Positions 35,597 to 43,683 of a stretch of DNA of 64,000 nucleotides are shown here, one piece after another. The notes under the pieces were generated by a model, which was given only the letters and a program-made list of their open reading frames with translations, searched no databases and had not been told where the DNA came from. Position numbers and translations under genes: made by a program. Location: positions 1,488,001-1,552,000 of the forward strand of contig NZ_JAUSQZ010000001.1 of the NCBI RefSeq assembly GCF_030811555.1. Direction: 5' to 3'. Numbering within the stretch: position 1 is the stretch's first letter; the number at the start of each line of letters is the position of its first letter. The stretch comes from Kineosporia succinea (GTDB lineage Bacteria > Actinomycetota > Actinomycetes > Actinomycetales > Kineosporiaceae).

Positions 35597-36505
35597 TCAG
35601 AAGTACCCTTCCCGCTTGCGGTCTTCCATCGCGGCCTCGCTGAACTTGTCGTCACCACGGGTGGCGCCGCGCTCGGTGATGCGGGTGGAAGCAACCTCGT
35701 CGATGATCTTGTCCAGGGTGTCGGCCTCGCTGCGCACGGCCGCCGTGAGGCTGGCGTCGCCCACGGTGCGGTAGCGGACGGTCTCGGTGAAGACCTCCTC
35801 ACCCGCCTTGGGCTTGCAGACCTCGTGCACGCCGTAGAGCATGCCGCCCCGGTCGAACACCTCGCGCCGGTGCGCGAAGTAGATCGACGGCAGGTCGATG
35901 CCCTCTTCCTTGACGTACTGCCAGATGTCGAGCTCGGTCCAGTTCGACAGCGGGAAGACCCGGATGTTCTCACCCGTCTGGATCCGGCCGTTGTAGATGT
36001 CCCAGAGCTCGGGACGCTGGTTCTTGGGGTCCCACTGGCCGAACTCGTCGCGGAACGAGAACACCCGCTCCTTGGCCCGGGCCTTGTCCTCGTCGCGCCG
36101 GGCACCGCCGAAAGCGGCCGTGAACCGGTACTTCTCGAGGGCGTCGAGCAGCACCGGGGTCTGGATCCGGTTGCGCGTGCCGTCGGGCGGCTCGGTGACC
36201 AGACCGCGCTCGAGCGCCTCGGGCACGCTGGCCACGATCAGCTGCACGCCCAGCTCGGCGACCCGCTGGTCACGGAAGTCCAGGACTTCCTGGAAGTTGT
36301 GGCCGGTGTCGACGTGCATCACCGGGAACGGGATGCGGGCCGGGAAGAAGGCCTTCTCGGCCAGCCGCAGCATGACGATCGAGTCCTTGCCGCCGCTGAA
36401 GAGCAGGACGGGACGCTCGAGCTCGGCCACCACCTCCCGGATGATGTGGATGGACTCGGCCTCCAGCGTCTGCAGCTGGGAGAGCCGGTACTCCGACGCG
36501 GTCAT
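35597..36505 (-). CDS. cysD: sulfate adenylyltransferase subunit 2
   Basis: Catalytic PP-loop ATPase subunit of ATP sulfurylase, 302 residues. Motifs are the PP-loop LLFSGGKDSIVMLRLA, PFPVMHVDTGHNFQEVLDFRD, AFGGARRDEDKARAKER and the C-terminal RERGATRGDDKFSEAAMEDRKREGYF. It overlaps the cysQ stop by four bases and is followed two bases later by cysN, giving a cysQ-cysD-cysN operon. No cysH or sulfite reductase gene lies in the window. Confidence 0.97.
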   Translation of the reverse strand: MTASEYRLSQLQTLEAESIHIIREVVAELERPVLLFSGGKDSIVMLRLAEKAFFPARIPFPVMHVDTGHNFQEVLDFRDQRVAELGVQLIVASVPEALERGLVTEPPDGTRNRIQTPVLLDALEKYRFTAAFGGARRDEDKARAKERVFSFRDEFGQWDPKNQRPELWDIYNGRIQTGENIRVFPLSNWTELDIWQYVKEEGIDLPSIYFAHRREVFDRGGMLYGVHEVCKPKAGEEVFTETVRYRTVGDASLTAAVRSEADTLDKIIDEVASTRITERGATRGDDKFSEAAMEDRKREGYF

Positions 36506-37272
36506 CGGGTGCTCACCTCAGAATTGTGACGGGCAACGGTCTTCAGGATCGTCTCAGCGAACTCTGTGCGGCACACAAGGAGATCGGGGAGTTTCGGGTC
36601 GGGCCGGTTGTAGACCAGCGGCGAGCCGTCGATGCGGCTCGTGTGCAGGCCCGCGGCCCGGGCCACGGCCACCGGGGCGGCGCTGTCCCACTCGAACTGG
36701 CCCCCGGCGTGCAGGTAGGCGTCGGCCTCACCGGTCCAGACGCTCGAGCACTTGACCCCGGCCGAGCCCATCGGCACCAGCTCGGCGCCGAGCTCCTCCG
36801 CCACCGCGGTGACGAAAGCGGGCGGGCGGGAGCGGCTCACGGCCAGCCGGATCGGGCCCTCGGCGCGCACCGGCAGCACCGGCGGCTCGTCGGTGCCGTA
36901 GGCGACGTCGCGCGCGGGCAGGGCGACGGCGCCGGCGGCGAGCTCGCCCTTCTCCCAGAACGCCACGTGCACGGCCCAGTCGCTGCGCGGGCGCTCGGAG
37001 AACTCCCGGGTGCCGTCGAGCGGGTCGATGATCCAGACCCGGTCGGCGCTCAGGCGGGCCGCCGAGTCGGCGGCCTCCTCGCTCAGGACCGCGTCACCGG
37101 GACAGCTCTCGGCCAGCAGGCCGGCGAGAACCGCCTGGGCCCGGGCGTCACCGGCGTCCTTGAGCTCCGTGCCCTCCGCCGAACCGGCTCGCACCTCAAG
37201 CAGGGCGAGGCCGGCCGCCTGAGCCAGAGTGCGGGCAAGACGGGCGTCGTCCCCACCGGGCTCGATCGTCAT
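36502..37272 (-). CDS. cysQ: 3'(2'),5'-bisphosphate nucleotidase CysQ
   Basis: Mg-dependent phosphatase of the inositol monophosphatase superfamily that removes the 3'-phosphate from PAP (and PAPS), controlling PAPS levels. The 256-residue protein has the metal sites SEEAAD and DPLDGTREF and the late motif EWDSAAPVAVARAAGL. It leads the operon and overlaps cysD by four bases. A homologue in M. tuberculosis is likewise tied to sulfate assimilation. Its presence with CysND and a separate APS kinase suggests that PAPS is made, not only APS. Confidence 0.93.
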   Translation of the reverse strand: MTIEPGGDDARLARTLAQAAGLALLEVRAGSAEGTELKDAGDARAQAVLAGLLAESCPGDAVLSEEAADSAARLSADRVWIIDPLDGTREFSERPRSDWAVHVAFWEKGELAAGAVALPARDVAYGTDEPPVLPVRAEGPIRLAVSRSRPPAFVTAVAEELGAELVPMGSAGVKCSSVWTGEADAYLHAGGQFEWDSAAPVAVARAAGLHTSRIDGSPLVYNRPDPKLPDLLVCRTEFAETILKTVARHNSEVSTR

Positions 37273-37308
37273 CGCAGTTCCCTTCGCAGCAGCCGAAGGG
37301 GCATTGTC

Positions 37309-38769
37309 TCAGTAAGCTCCGGCACCTCTCACCACTGCGCGCAGAGTACGCCACAGGATGGACAGATCGAGGGCCATCGACCAGTTGTCGAGGTAGCGCA
37401 GGCCGAGGCGCATCGACTCCTCGCGACTCGACTCGGCCGCCTGTGGCAGTCCGGTGAGGCCCGGTTTGAGCGGGGGTGCCCCCTGGCCCGGGGCCTCCGG
37501 ACGGGGCCCCACCAGCGACATCTCACCACGCACGACGTTGAGCAGCTGAGGCAGCCCGTCGAGGGACCAGCGGCGCAGCAGACGGCCGACCGGGGTGACG
37601 AGGGGGTCGCGGCTGAGCTTGAACAGCACGCCCCGGCCCCGGCTGGCGGCCAGCAGATCGGCGCGGCGACGCTCCGGATCGATCACCGTGCAGCGGAAAC
37701 TGACCACGGTGAACTCACAACCGGCGGCCCCGACCCGGCGCTGCCGGTGGAGCACGGGGCCGCGGCTGGTCAGCCGCACGGCGAGCGCCAGAGCCAGCAG
37801 CAGCGGCGAGAGCACCACGGTGAGGCCGATCGCGGTGACCCGGTCGAACACCTCCTTGCCGAGCAGGCGCGGCCCGTCGGCCTGGGGGCGGTGCAGGCGC
37901 AGCAGCCCCAGACCGGCCACCGGGTGCACCGAGACCAGGGGCCCGGCCACCTCGACGATGCCGGGTGAGACCACGAGCTGCACACCGCGCTCGTCGAGGG
38001 CCCAGGAGAGCTTGCGCAGCGCCTGGCCGGACAGGTCGGGGTGGGAGACGACGGCCACCACGTGCGCGCCGGTGTCCTCGACGGCCTCGAGCACCCGGCC
38101 CGGGTCGCCCACCACCGGCACGTCGTGCAGGTGCGACACCTCGACCCCGACGAACGGCACGCAGGCCCCGACCGGCACCAGGCCGTGCTCCGGCTCGCGG
38201 TCGAGCTCTTCGATGGCCGCCACCACGGCCCCGGACCGGCCGACCACCAGCACCCGCTGCAGCGCCTGCCCCTGCGCGCGCAGCCCGGCGATCCAGCAGC
38301 GCAGCCGCCAGCGCACGAGCACCCCGAGGCCGGTCATCACCGGCACCGCGAGGAAGACGTAGGGCCGGGCGGTCTCGCTGCGCAGGGCGAACGCCAGCAC
38401 CGCGGCTGCGCCGAACAGGAATACCCCGGCGGACAGGACGCGGCGGTACTCCTCCGGCCCGTTGCCCAGGAAGACGCGCTCGTAACCGCCCCGCACCGCG
38501 ACCACGGTGACCCAGGCCGGCGGCAGCGCGCAGGTGAGCACGAGCGACACGTCGTCGAGCGGAAGGGTGACGAGCAGGCAGGCCAGCACGGCGGCGAGCA
38601 GGTCGCCCGCGATCACCAGGCGCTGATAGCGCAGCAGGAACACCGCGGGCTCGGACCGGCCGCCCCGGCCGACGTGACGCGGCGTGCGGTGACCGGTGCC
38701 CTCTCCCCGGATGGCCTCGGTGAGCGGCAGCTCGTCGAGACCCGCGCCGCCTGGTTCCATACGCATCAT
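37309..38769 (-). CDS. polyprenyl-phosphate sugar phosphotransferase (WbaP/CpsE type)
   Basis: Membrane sugar-1-phosphate transferase that starts exopolysaccharide or glycan assembly on undecaprenyl phosphate; 486 residues from the ATG at 38769. Four or five N-terminal membrane segments (about 45-160) precede a Rossmann-like region (VLVVGRSGAVVAAIEEL), a further membrane hairpin (VFDRVTAIGLTVVLSPLLLALALAVRL) and the transferase domain with FKLSRDPLVTPVGRLLRRW and GEMSLVGPRPEAPG. Two usually conserved spots differ: SLDELPQ is SLDGLPQ, and the KFRSM-type motif is SFRCT. No glycosyltransferase cluster is adjacent, so it is an orphan here. Start choice is uncertain among three close ATGs. Confidence 0.87.
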   Translation of the reverse strand: MMRMEPGGAGLDELPLTEAIRGEGTGHRTPRHVGRGGRSEPAVFLLRYQRLVIAGDLLAAVLACLLVTLPLDDVSLVLTCALPPAWVTVVAVRGGYERVFLGNGPEEYRRVLSAGVFLFGAAAVLAFALRSETARPYVFLAVPVMTGLGVLVRWRLRCWIAGLRAQGQALQRVLVVGRSGAVVAAIEELDREPEHGLVPVGACVPFVGVEVSHLHDVPVVGDPGRVLEAVEDTGAHVVAVVSHPDLSGQALRKLSWALDERGVQLVVSPGIVEVAGPLVSVHPVAGLGLLRLHRPQADGPRLLGKEVFDRVTAIGLTVVLSPLLLALALAVRLTSRGPVLHRQRRVGAAGCEFTVVSFRCTVIDPERRRADLLAASRGRGVLFKLSRDPLVTPVGRLLRRWSLDGLPQLLNVVRGEMSLVGPRPEAPGQGAPPLKPGLTGLPQAAESSREESMRLGLRYLDNWSMALDLSILWRTLRAVVRGAGAY

Positions 38770-38813
38770 GATCGCGCCGATCCGGGACCCATGGGTACCC
38801 TTTGACCGGAAAG

Positions 38814-39422
38814 TCAGGTGCGTGTGTTGACCGTGCCCTGCACCCGGGCGAAGTCGGCGCGGGTCAGGTCCTCGAGCGCGTCCACGGCGTCGCCCACCAG
38901 CAGGGCCACCTCCTCGGACTGGGCACCCGGGAAGTCCCGCAGCACGAAGTCGGCCGGGTCCTGGCGGCCCGGCGGCCGGTCGATGCCCAGGCGCAGCCGG
39001 CCGTAGTCCTTGGTGCCGATCGCCTTGCTGATCGAGCGCAGCCCGTTGTGCCCGCCCTCGCCGCCGCCCCACTTCATCCGCAGCTGGCCGAACGGGATGT
39101 CGAGCTCGTCGTGCACCACCAGCAGGCGGTCGGCGGGCAGCTTGAAGAACTTCAGCAGGTTGGCCACCGGCCCGCCCGACTCGTTCATGTACGTAACGGG
39201 TTTCGCCACGATCATGCGCGGGCCGCCCGGTGTCCAGCGGCCCTCGCAGACCTGCGCGCGGGCCCGGTGGGTGCTGAAGCGGCCGCCCATCCGCCCGGCC
39301 ACCTCGTCGGCCACCCGGTAGCCGATGTTGTGCCGGTTGCGGGCGTACTTGTCACCCGGGTTGCCGAGACCGATGACCAGCCAGGGCAGGTCGCTGATCT
39401 CGGTGGGGGGCTCGGTGGGCAT
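38814..39422 (-). CDS. pth: peptidyl-tRNA hydrolase
   Basis: Frees tRNA from prematurely released peptidyl-tRNA. The ATG at 39422 has a CGGAGA site and gives 202 residues. Conserved features are LVIGLGNPGDKYARNRHNIGYRVAD with the catalytic His, the KPVTYMNESGGPV loop, HDELDIPFGQLRMKWGGGEGGHNGLRSI and RLRLGIDRPPG. In M. tuberculosis pth directly follows rplY; here the pair is kept but is separated by a repeat-filled gap of about 340 bases. Confidence 0.96.
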   Translation of the reverse strand: MPTEPPTEISDLPWLVIGLGNPGDKYARNRHNIGYRVADEVAGRMGGRFSTHRARAQVCEGRWTPGGPRMIVAKPVTYMNESGGPVANLLKFFKLPADRLLVVHDELDIPFGQLRMKWGGGEGGHNGLRSISKAIGTKDYGRLRLGIDRPPGRQDPADFVLRDFPGAQSEEVALLVGDAVDALEDLTRADFARVQGTVNTRT

Positions 39423-39464
39423 CGCGGTCTCCGGTGGGCAGGTGCGTTCGATGATGGACGCGGC

Positions 39465-39672
39465 GGGCTCGGGTCGCGGTCCGGGGTGCGGGCCCGGGTC
39501 GCGGGCTCGGGTTGCGGGCCCGGGTCGCGGGCTCGGGTTGCGGGCCCGGGTTGCGGGCCCGGGTCGCGGTCCGGGTGCGGTCCCGGATAGCGGGCCCGGG
39601 TCGCGGGCCCGGGTTGCGGGCCCGGTTGCGGTCCGGGGTTGCGGGCGGACGTTGCGGTCCGGGGCGCGGGCG
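39465..39672. repeat. 13-bp minisatellite between rplY and pth
   Basis: About sixteen adjoining copies of a degenerate 13-bp unit, consensus GGGCCCGGGTTGC with C/T variants. Units lie head to tail with no spacers, so this is not CRISPR. Thirteen is not a multiple of three, so it is not a coding repeat. It fills most of the gap upstream of pth. Confidence 0.9.
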
Positions 39673-39695
39673 GCCCCGCGGTGCGGCGGACACGC

Positions 39696-39733
39696 CTCAG
39701 GGCCGGTCCCCCGTGCGGGGAACCGGCCCTGAG
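39696..39733 (-). terminator. hairpin after rplY
   Basis: A 12-bp outer stem (CTCAGGGCCGGT and its complement) with an extra CCCC/GGGG inner stem, 32 bases past the rplY stop on the leftward strand. Confidence 0.8.
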
Positions 39734-39765
39734 AGCCAGTGTTACGGAGCCGGGTGCCGGAAGGC

Positions 39766-40356
39766 TCAGGCCTCGGTGGCCTCGGCCTCTTCGGCCGGGG
39801 CCTCTTCGGTGACCGAGCGGTTGACGTCGGAAACGACGAGCGCGATGGCGTCGGCGTCACCGGCGAGCGAGGCGCCCTTCGGCAGGGCGATGGAACCGGC
39901 GGTGACCTGAGCGCCGACCTCGAGGCCCTCGATGCTGAACTCCACACCGTCGGGGATCGCGGTGGCCTCGACCTCGAGGCTCAGCGAGGTGAGCTCGACC
40001 TGGGCCAGGCCACCGGGGGCGGGGTCGCCGGCGAAGTGCAGCGGGACGTCGACGGTGACCTTCTCGCCCTGGCGGACGATCAGCAGGTCGACGTGCTCGA
40101 TGGTGCCCTTGAGCGGGTGACGCTGGACATCCTTGGGCAGGGCGAGCTGGCTCTGGCCCTCGATGTCGATGGTGAGCAGAGCGTTGGCGTTGCCCTTGAG
40201 CGCGAGCATCGTCGCGTGCCCGGGCAGCGCGACGTGGACCGGGTCGGTGCCGTGGCCGTAGAGCACGGCCGGCACCTGGTGGTCGCGGCGCAGCCGACGC
40301 GCAGCGCCCTTGCCGAAGTCGTTACGCGGCGTGGCGCTGAGCTTTACCTCGGACAC
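39766..40356 (-). CDS. rplY: 50S ribosomal protein L25/general stress protein Ctc
   Basis: 5S rRNA-binding ribosomal protein of the long TL5/Ctc type. The GTG at 40356, with AGGAG seven bases upstream, gives 196 residues. The N-terminal L25 domain includes SEVKLSATPRNDFGKGAARRLRRDHQVPAVLYGHG and the KDVQRHPLKGTIEHVDLL segment; the C-terminal TL5 beta domain runs to about 180 and ends in an acidic EEAPAEEAEATEA tail. It corresponds to Rv1015c. The usual upstream partner prs is not here; a 408-base gap separates it from glmU. Confidence 0.96.
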   Translation of the reverse strand: MSEVKLSATPRNDFGKGAARRLRRDHQVPAVLYGHGTDPVHVALPGHATMLALKGNANALLTIDIEGQSQLALPKDVQRHPLKGTIEHVDLLIVRQGEKVTVDVPLHFAGDPAPGGLAQVELTSLSLEVEATAIPDGVEFSIEGLEVGAQVTAGSIALPKGASLAGDADAIALVVSDVNRSVTEEAPAEEAEATEA

Positions 40357-40764
40357 GGGAGATCTCCTCAATCACAGGGCGCGACCGAGGCCGCGCGCAG
40401 AATCAGCAGGCGAAACGTTCGTTATGTATGCGGCACACCCGGCGAAGTCACAGGCGCCAACATTCACGTAGTGATGTCCGCGTCGATCACGGTTGCTCGA
40501 GCTTGTCGCGCAACCCTCGCCGAGGTAACCGGACCACTGTACATGACCGGCCAGGGCCCAGATTCGCCCATACACCTGACCCGACCTCGTCTTTCTTCGT
40601 GATCTTGCGTGTGCCCCGAGTGAAAAGGGGCGAAGACGGCAGGATCACCGGCGAAACGGGGGACGCGGCGGTGCGGCCACCGATCCCGGGCGGCGGCTCG
40701 GAGCCGGTCAGCTCCGCCTGATCACGGTCAGGACCGGCGCGGCCCGCGAGCAGGCCGCCCGGTG
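40357..40764. promoter_or_regulatory. gap between glmU and rplY (usual site of prs)
   Basis: 408 bases with no convincing gene. It should contain the rplY promoter; the stretch 40430-40545 is AT-richer. A hairpin next to the glmU stop is listed separately. In many actinobacteria prs lies exactly here; no remnant of it is recognisable. Confidence 0.5.
40733..40763 (-). terminator. probable hairpin after glmU
   Basis: ACCGG(c)GCGGCC pairs with GGCCGCCCGGT through one bulged base, with an 8-base loop, beginning two bases past the glmU stop on the leftward strand. Confidence 0.55.
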
Positions 40765-42210
40765 CTACTCGGGGGCGGTGTCCCCCTCGGACAGTGCGGC
40801 CTCGGACGCCCGCGCCGACGGGGTGCCCTCGCGGCGCCGCAGCACCCAGCCCTCACTGTTGTGCTGACGGCTGCGGGCCACGGCCAGCGCACCGGCCGGC
40901 ACGTCACCGGTGACGGTGGAACCGGCCGCGGTGTAGGCGCCGTCGCCGAGCGTGACCGGGGCGACGAGCACGGTGTCGCTGCCGACCCGGGCGTGCGCGC
41001 CGACCACGGTGCGGTGCTTCTTCACGCCGTCGTAGTTGGCGAAGATCGTGGCGGCCCCGATGTTCGCGCCCTCCCCGATCGTGGCGTCACCGGCGTAGGT
41101 CAGGTGCGGCACCTTGGCCCCGGCGCCGATCGTGGTGTTCTTGGTCTCGACGAAGGCGCCGATCTTGCCGTCCGGGCCGAGCACGGTGCCCGGGCGCAGG
41201 TAGCTGAACGGGCCGACGCTGGCGCCGGTCTCGATCACCGCGCCGTTGCCGTGGGTGCGCACGACCGAGGCCCCCTCGCCGACCGAGCAGCCGGTGAGCG
41301 TGGTGTCGGGACCGACGGTGGCGCCGGTGGAGACGGTGGTGCCGGCGTGCAACTGGGTGCCGGGCAGCAGGGTGACGTCGGGGGCGAGCCGCACGTCGAC
41401 GTCGACCCAGGTGGTGGCCGGGTCGACCACGGTGACGCCGCCACGCATGTGGGCGACGAGCACGCGCCGGTTGAGCTCGGCGCCGAGCGTGGCGAGCTGC
41501 ACCCGGTCGTTGACGCCCTCGACCTGCCAGAGGTCGGTGGTGGCGACGGCCCGCACCCGGCGGCCGTCGGCGTGCGCGATGCCCAGCACGTCGGTCAGGT
41601 AGACCTCGCCCTGGTCGTTGTCGGCGCCGATGCGGCTCAGCGCGTCGGTGAGCACCTTGGCGTCGAAGGCGTAGATGCCGGAGTTGATCTCCCGGATCGC
41701 GGCCTGCGCGGGCGTGGCGTCGCGCTGCTCGACGATGCCGGTGACGGCGCCGGACGCGTCACGCAGCACCCGGCCGTAGCCGGTGGGGTCTCCGACCTCG
41801 GCGGTGAGCACGGTGACCGCGGCCTGCTCGGCCTCGTGCGCCGCGACCAGCGCGGAGAGCGTGTCGCCGGAGAGCAGGGGGACGTCGGCGTAGGTCACCA
41901 CGACGGTGCCGTCGATGCCGGACAGGGCGCGCAACCCGGCCGCCACCGCACTGCCGGTGCCGGGAACCTCGTCCTGGTCGGCGATCACCGCGGCCGGGGC
42001 GATCTCGGCGACGTGCCCGGCCACGAGCTCACGCTGGTGCCGGACGACGACCACGAGGTGCTGCGGCTCGAGACTCCAGGCCGCGGCCAGCGCATGCCCC
42101 ACGAGAGAGCGCCCACCGATGCGGTGCAGCACCTTGGGGGTGCGCGAGCGCATCCGCTTTCCCTCGCCGGCGGCCAGGACCACGACCGCTGCCGGCTGCT
42201 GTGTACTCAC
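40765..42210 (-). CDS. glmU: bifunctional GlcNAc-1-P uridyltransferase/GlcN-1-P acetyltransferase
   Basis: Makes UDP-GlcNAc for peptidoglycan. The GTG at 42210 follows GGAGGAATGG and gives 481 residues; an in-frame GTG seven codons earlier is the alternative. The N-terminal pyrophosphorylase domain has VVVLAAGEGKRMRSRTPKVLH, VTYADVPLL and the NSGIYAFD region; the C-terminal left-handed beta-helix shows hexapeptide repeats (AFVETKNTTIGAGAKVPHLTYAGDATIGEGANIGA) with acetyltransferase residues and KKHRTVVGAHARVGSDTVLVAPVTLG. The tail is charged. tRNA-Gln lies just upstream on the same strand. Confidence 0.97.
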   Translation of the reverse strand: MSTQQPAAVVVLAAGEGKRMRSRTPKVLHRIGGRSLVGHALAAAWSLEPQHLVVVVRHQRELVAGHVAEIAPAAVIADQDEVPGTGSAVAAGLRALSGIDGTVVVTYADVPLLSGDTLSALVAAHEAEQAAVTVLTAEVGDPTGYGRVLRDASGAVTGIVEQRDATPAQAAIREINSGIYAFDAKVLTDALSRIGADNDQGEVYLTDVLGIAHADGRRVRAVATTDLWQVEGVNDRVQLATLGAELNRRVLVAHMRGGVTVVDPATTWVDVDVRLAPDVTLLPGTQLHAGTTVSTGATVGPDTTLTGCSVGEGASVVRTHGNGAVIETGASVGPFSYLRPGTVLGPDGKIGAFVETKNTTIGAGAKVPHLTYAGDATIGEGANIGAATIFANYDGVKKHRTVVGAHARVGSDTVLVAPVTLGDGAYTAAGSTVTGDVPAGALAVARSRQHNSEGWVLRRREGTPSARASEAALSEGDTAPE

Positions 42211-42243
42211 GGACGACCATTCCTCCACCACGCGACGCCAACG

Positions 42244-42315
42244 CTCCCCCCACCTGATTCGAACAGGTACCTCAAGGCTCCAAAGGCCTGTGTGCTGCCG
42301 TTACACCAGGGGGGA
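42244..42315 (-). tRNA. tRNA-Gln (anticodon UUG)
   Basis: A 72-nt cloverleaf on the minus strand: acceptor TCCCCCC/GGGGGGA with G73 and the U1-A72 pair typical of tRNA-Gln, anticodon loop CTTTGGA giving UUG, T arm ACCTG-TTCGAAT-CAGGT. No CCA is encoded. It stands 34 bases upstream of the glmU start. Confidence 0.93.
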
Positions 42316-42637
42316 AGGCCGCTCGCAGACGTATCCGCCCGCCAGGACCAGGGGTCAGTCTGCCAAGTGTTGGGCGTCTTCGTCGCATCGGTGTCCCGGA
42401 CGCCCGGAGGAATTGCCCGAATCGTTGCCGAGGGCCACCCCGTCCCGCCTCCGGAGCCGCACCCGGACCGCTGCCCGGAACGCTTCCGGAACTTCACGTC
42501 GTGTCCTCTGCCACATCGTGATCCGCCGGGTTACGCTTTCGTAGGTTACGGACCGTAGGTTGCCCGTCGCAGGCAAGCAGAGCCCGCCGTGCAGCTGCCC
42601 GGAAGCATCCACCGGCATCGGCAGATGGGATCGCACC
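42316..42637. promoter_or_regulatory. region upstream of the desaturase with direct repeats
   Basis: 322 bases between tRNA-Gln and the rightward desaturase. GTAGGTT occurs at 42541-42547 and again at 42555-42561 (14-bp period), and GGTTACG occurs just before and within the first. Such phased repeats are typical of an operator; the TetR protein encoded downstream is a candidate binder. The rest shows nothing specific. Confidence 0.5.
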
Positions 42638-43612
42638 GTGAGCACACCGGCAGAAGCGTCACCCGAGGCGGGCCGACCGACCGCGGCGACCGCGGCGTCC
42701 CCCGCGACTCCCCAGCCCCACGTCGACCCGAACCCGAAACGCCGGGGCGAGCAGACCGCCCTGTTCCTCTTCATCGCCGTGCCGTTCGTGGCCCTGGTGG
42801 CCGCGGTGCCGATGGCCTGGGGCCGGGTGCTCAACTGGCACGACCTGGTGATCGCGTTCGTGCTCTACATGATTTCCGGACTCGGCATCACGGTCGGGTT
42901 CCACCGCTTCTTCACCCACGGCTCGTTCCGGGCCAACCGCCCGCTCACCATCGCGCTGGCCGTGGCCGGCTCGCTGGCCGTCGAGGGGCCGGTGCTGCGC
43001 TGGGTCTCCGACCACCGGCGGCACCACGCGTTCAGCGACCGCGAGGGCGACCCGCACTCCCCCTGGCGCTACGGCGAGACCGTGCCCGCCCTGATGAAGG
43101 GCCTCTTCTACGCGCACATGGGCTGGCTCTTCGACCCGGAGAACACCAACCCCCAGCGCTACGCCCCCGACCTGCTGCGCGACCGGGGCGTCATGTTCGT
43201 GTCCCGTGCGTTCGGCCCGCTGGTGATCGCGTCGATGGGGCTGCCCGCCCTGCTCGGCTTCCTCATCACCGGCACCTGGCAGGGTGCCGCCACCGCCTTC
43301 TTCTGGGGCTCGCTGGTGCGCGTGGGGCTGCTGCACCACGTCACCTGGTCGATCAACTCGATCTGCCACGCGATGGGCGAGCGGCCGTTCAAGAGCCGCG
43401 ACCGTTCCGGCAACGTGTGGTGGCTGGCCCTGCTCTCGTTCGGCGAGTCGTGGCACAACCTGCACCACGCCGACCCCACCTGCGCCCGGCACGGCGTGCT
43501 GCGCGGCCAGATCGACTCCAGCGCCCGGGTGATCTGGTTCTTCGAGAAGTTCGGATGGGCCACGAACGTGCGCTGGCCGGACACGACGCGCCTGGCCGCG
43601 CGGCGCGCGTAG
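42638..43612 (+). CDS. acyl-CoA (delta-9-type) fatty acid desaturase
   Basis: Membrane di-iron desaturase introducing a double bond into acyl chains. The GTG at 42638 (324 residues) is preferred to an upstream TTG. The three histidine boxes are HRFFTH, HRRHH and HNLHH; four membrane segments flank them (for example FLFIAVPFVALVAAVPMAW and LVIASMGLPALLGFLITGTW). WSINSICH and GERPFKSRDRSGN match stearoyl-CoA desaturase-like proteins. The first 35 residues are Ala/Pro-rich. Phased GTAGGTT repeats upstream and the nearby TetR gene suggest regulated membrane fluidity control. Confidence 0.94.
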   Translation: MSTPAEASPEAGRPTAATAASPATPQPHVDPNPKRRGEQTALFLFIAVPFVALVAAVPMAWGRVLNWHDLVIAFVLYMISGLGITVGFHRFFTHGSFRANRPLTIALAVAGSLAVEGPVLRWVSDHRRHHAFSDREGDPHSPWRYGETVPALMKGLFYAHMGWLFDPENTNPQRYAPDLLRDRGVMFVSRAFGPLVIASMGLPALLGFLITGTWQGAATAFFWGSLVRVGLLHHVTWSINSICHAMGERPFKSRDRSGNVWWLALLSFGESWHNLHHADPTCARHGVLRGQIDSSARVIWFFEKFGWATNVRWPDTTRLAARRA

Positions 43613-43683
43613 CAGTTGTTCAGCGAAGCCGACAGGGCCGGTCGACGTCCACGCCGATCTCGCGAGTTGGGCATGATAGCCCG

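Noticed and set aside
39465-39765. CRISPR array in the repeated region near pth
   Set aside because: The 13-bp units adjoin directly without spacers and are degenerate; no cas genes are present.
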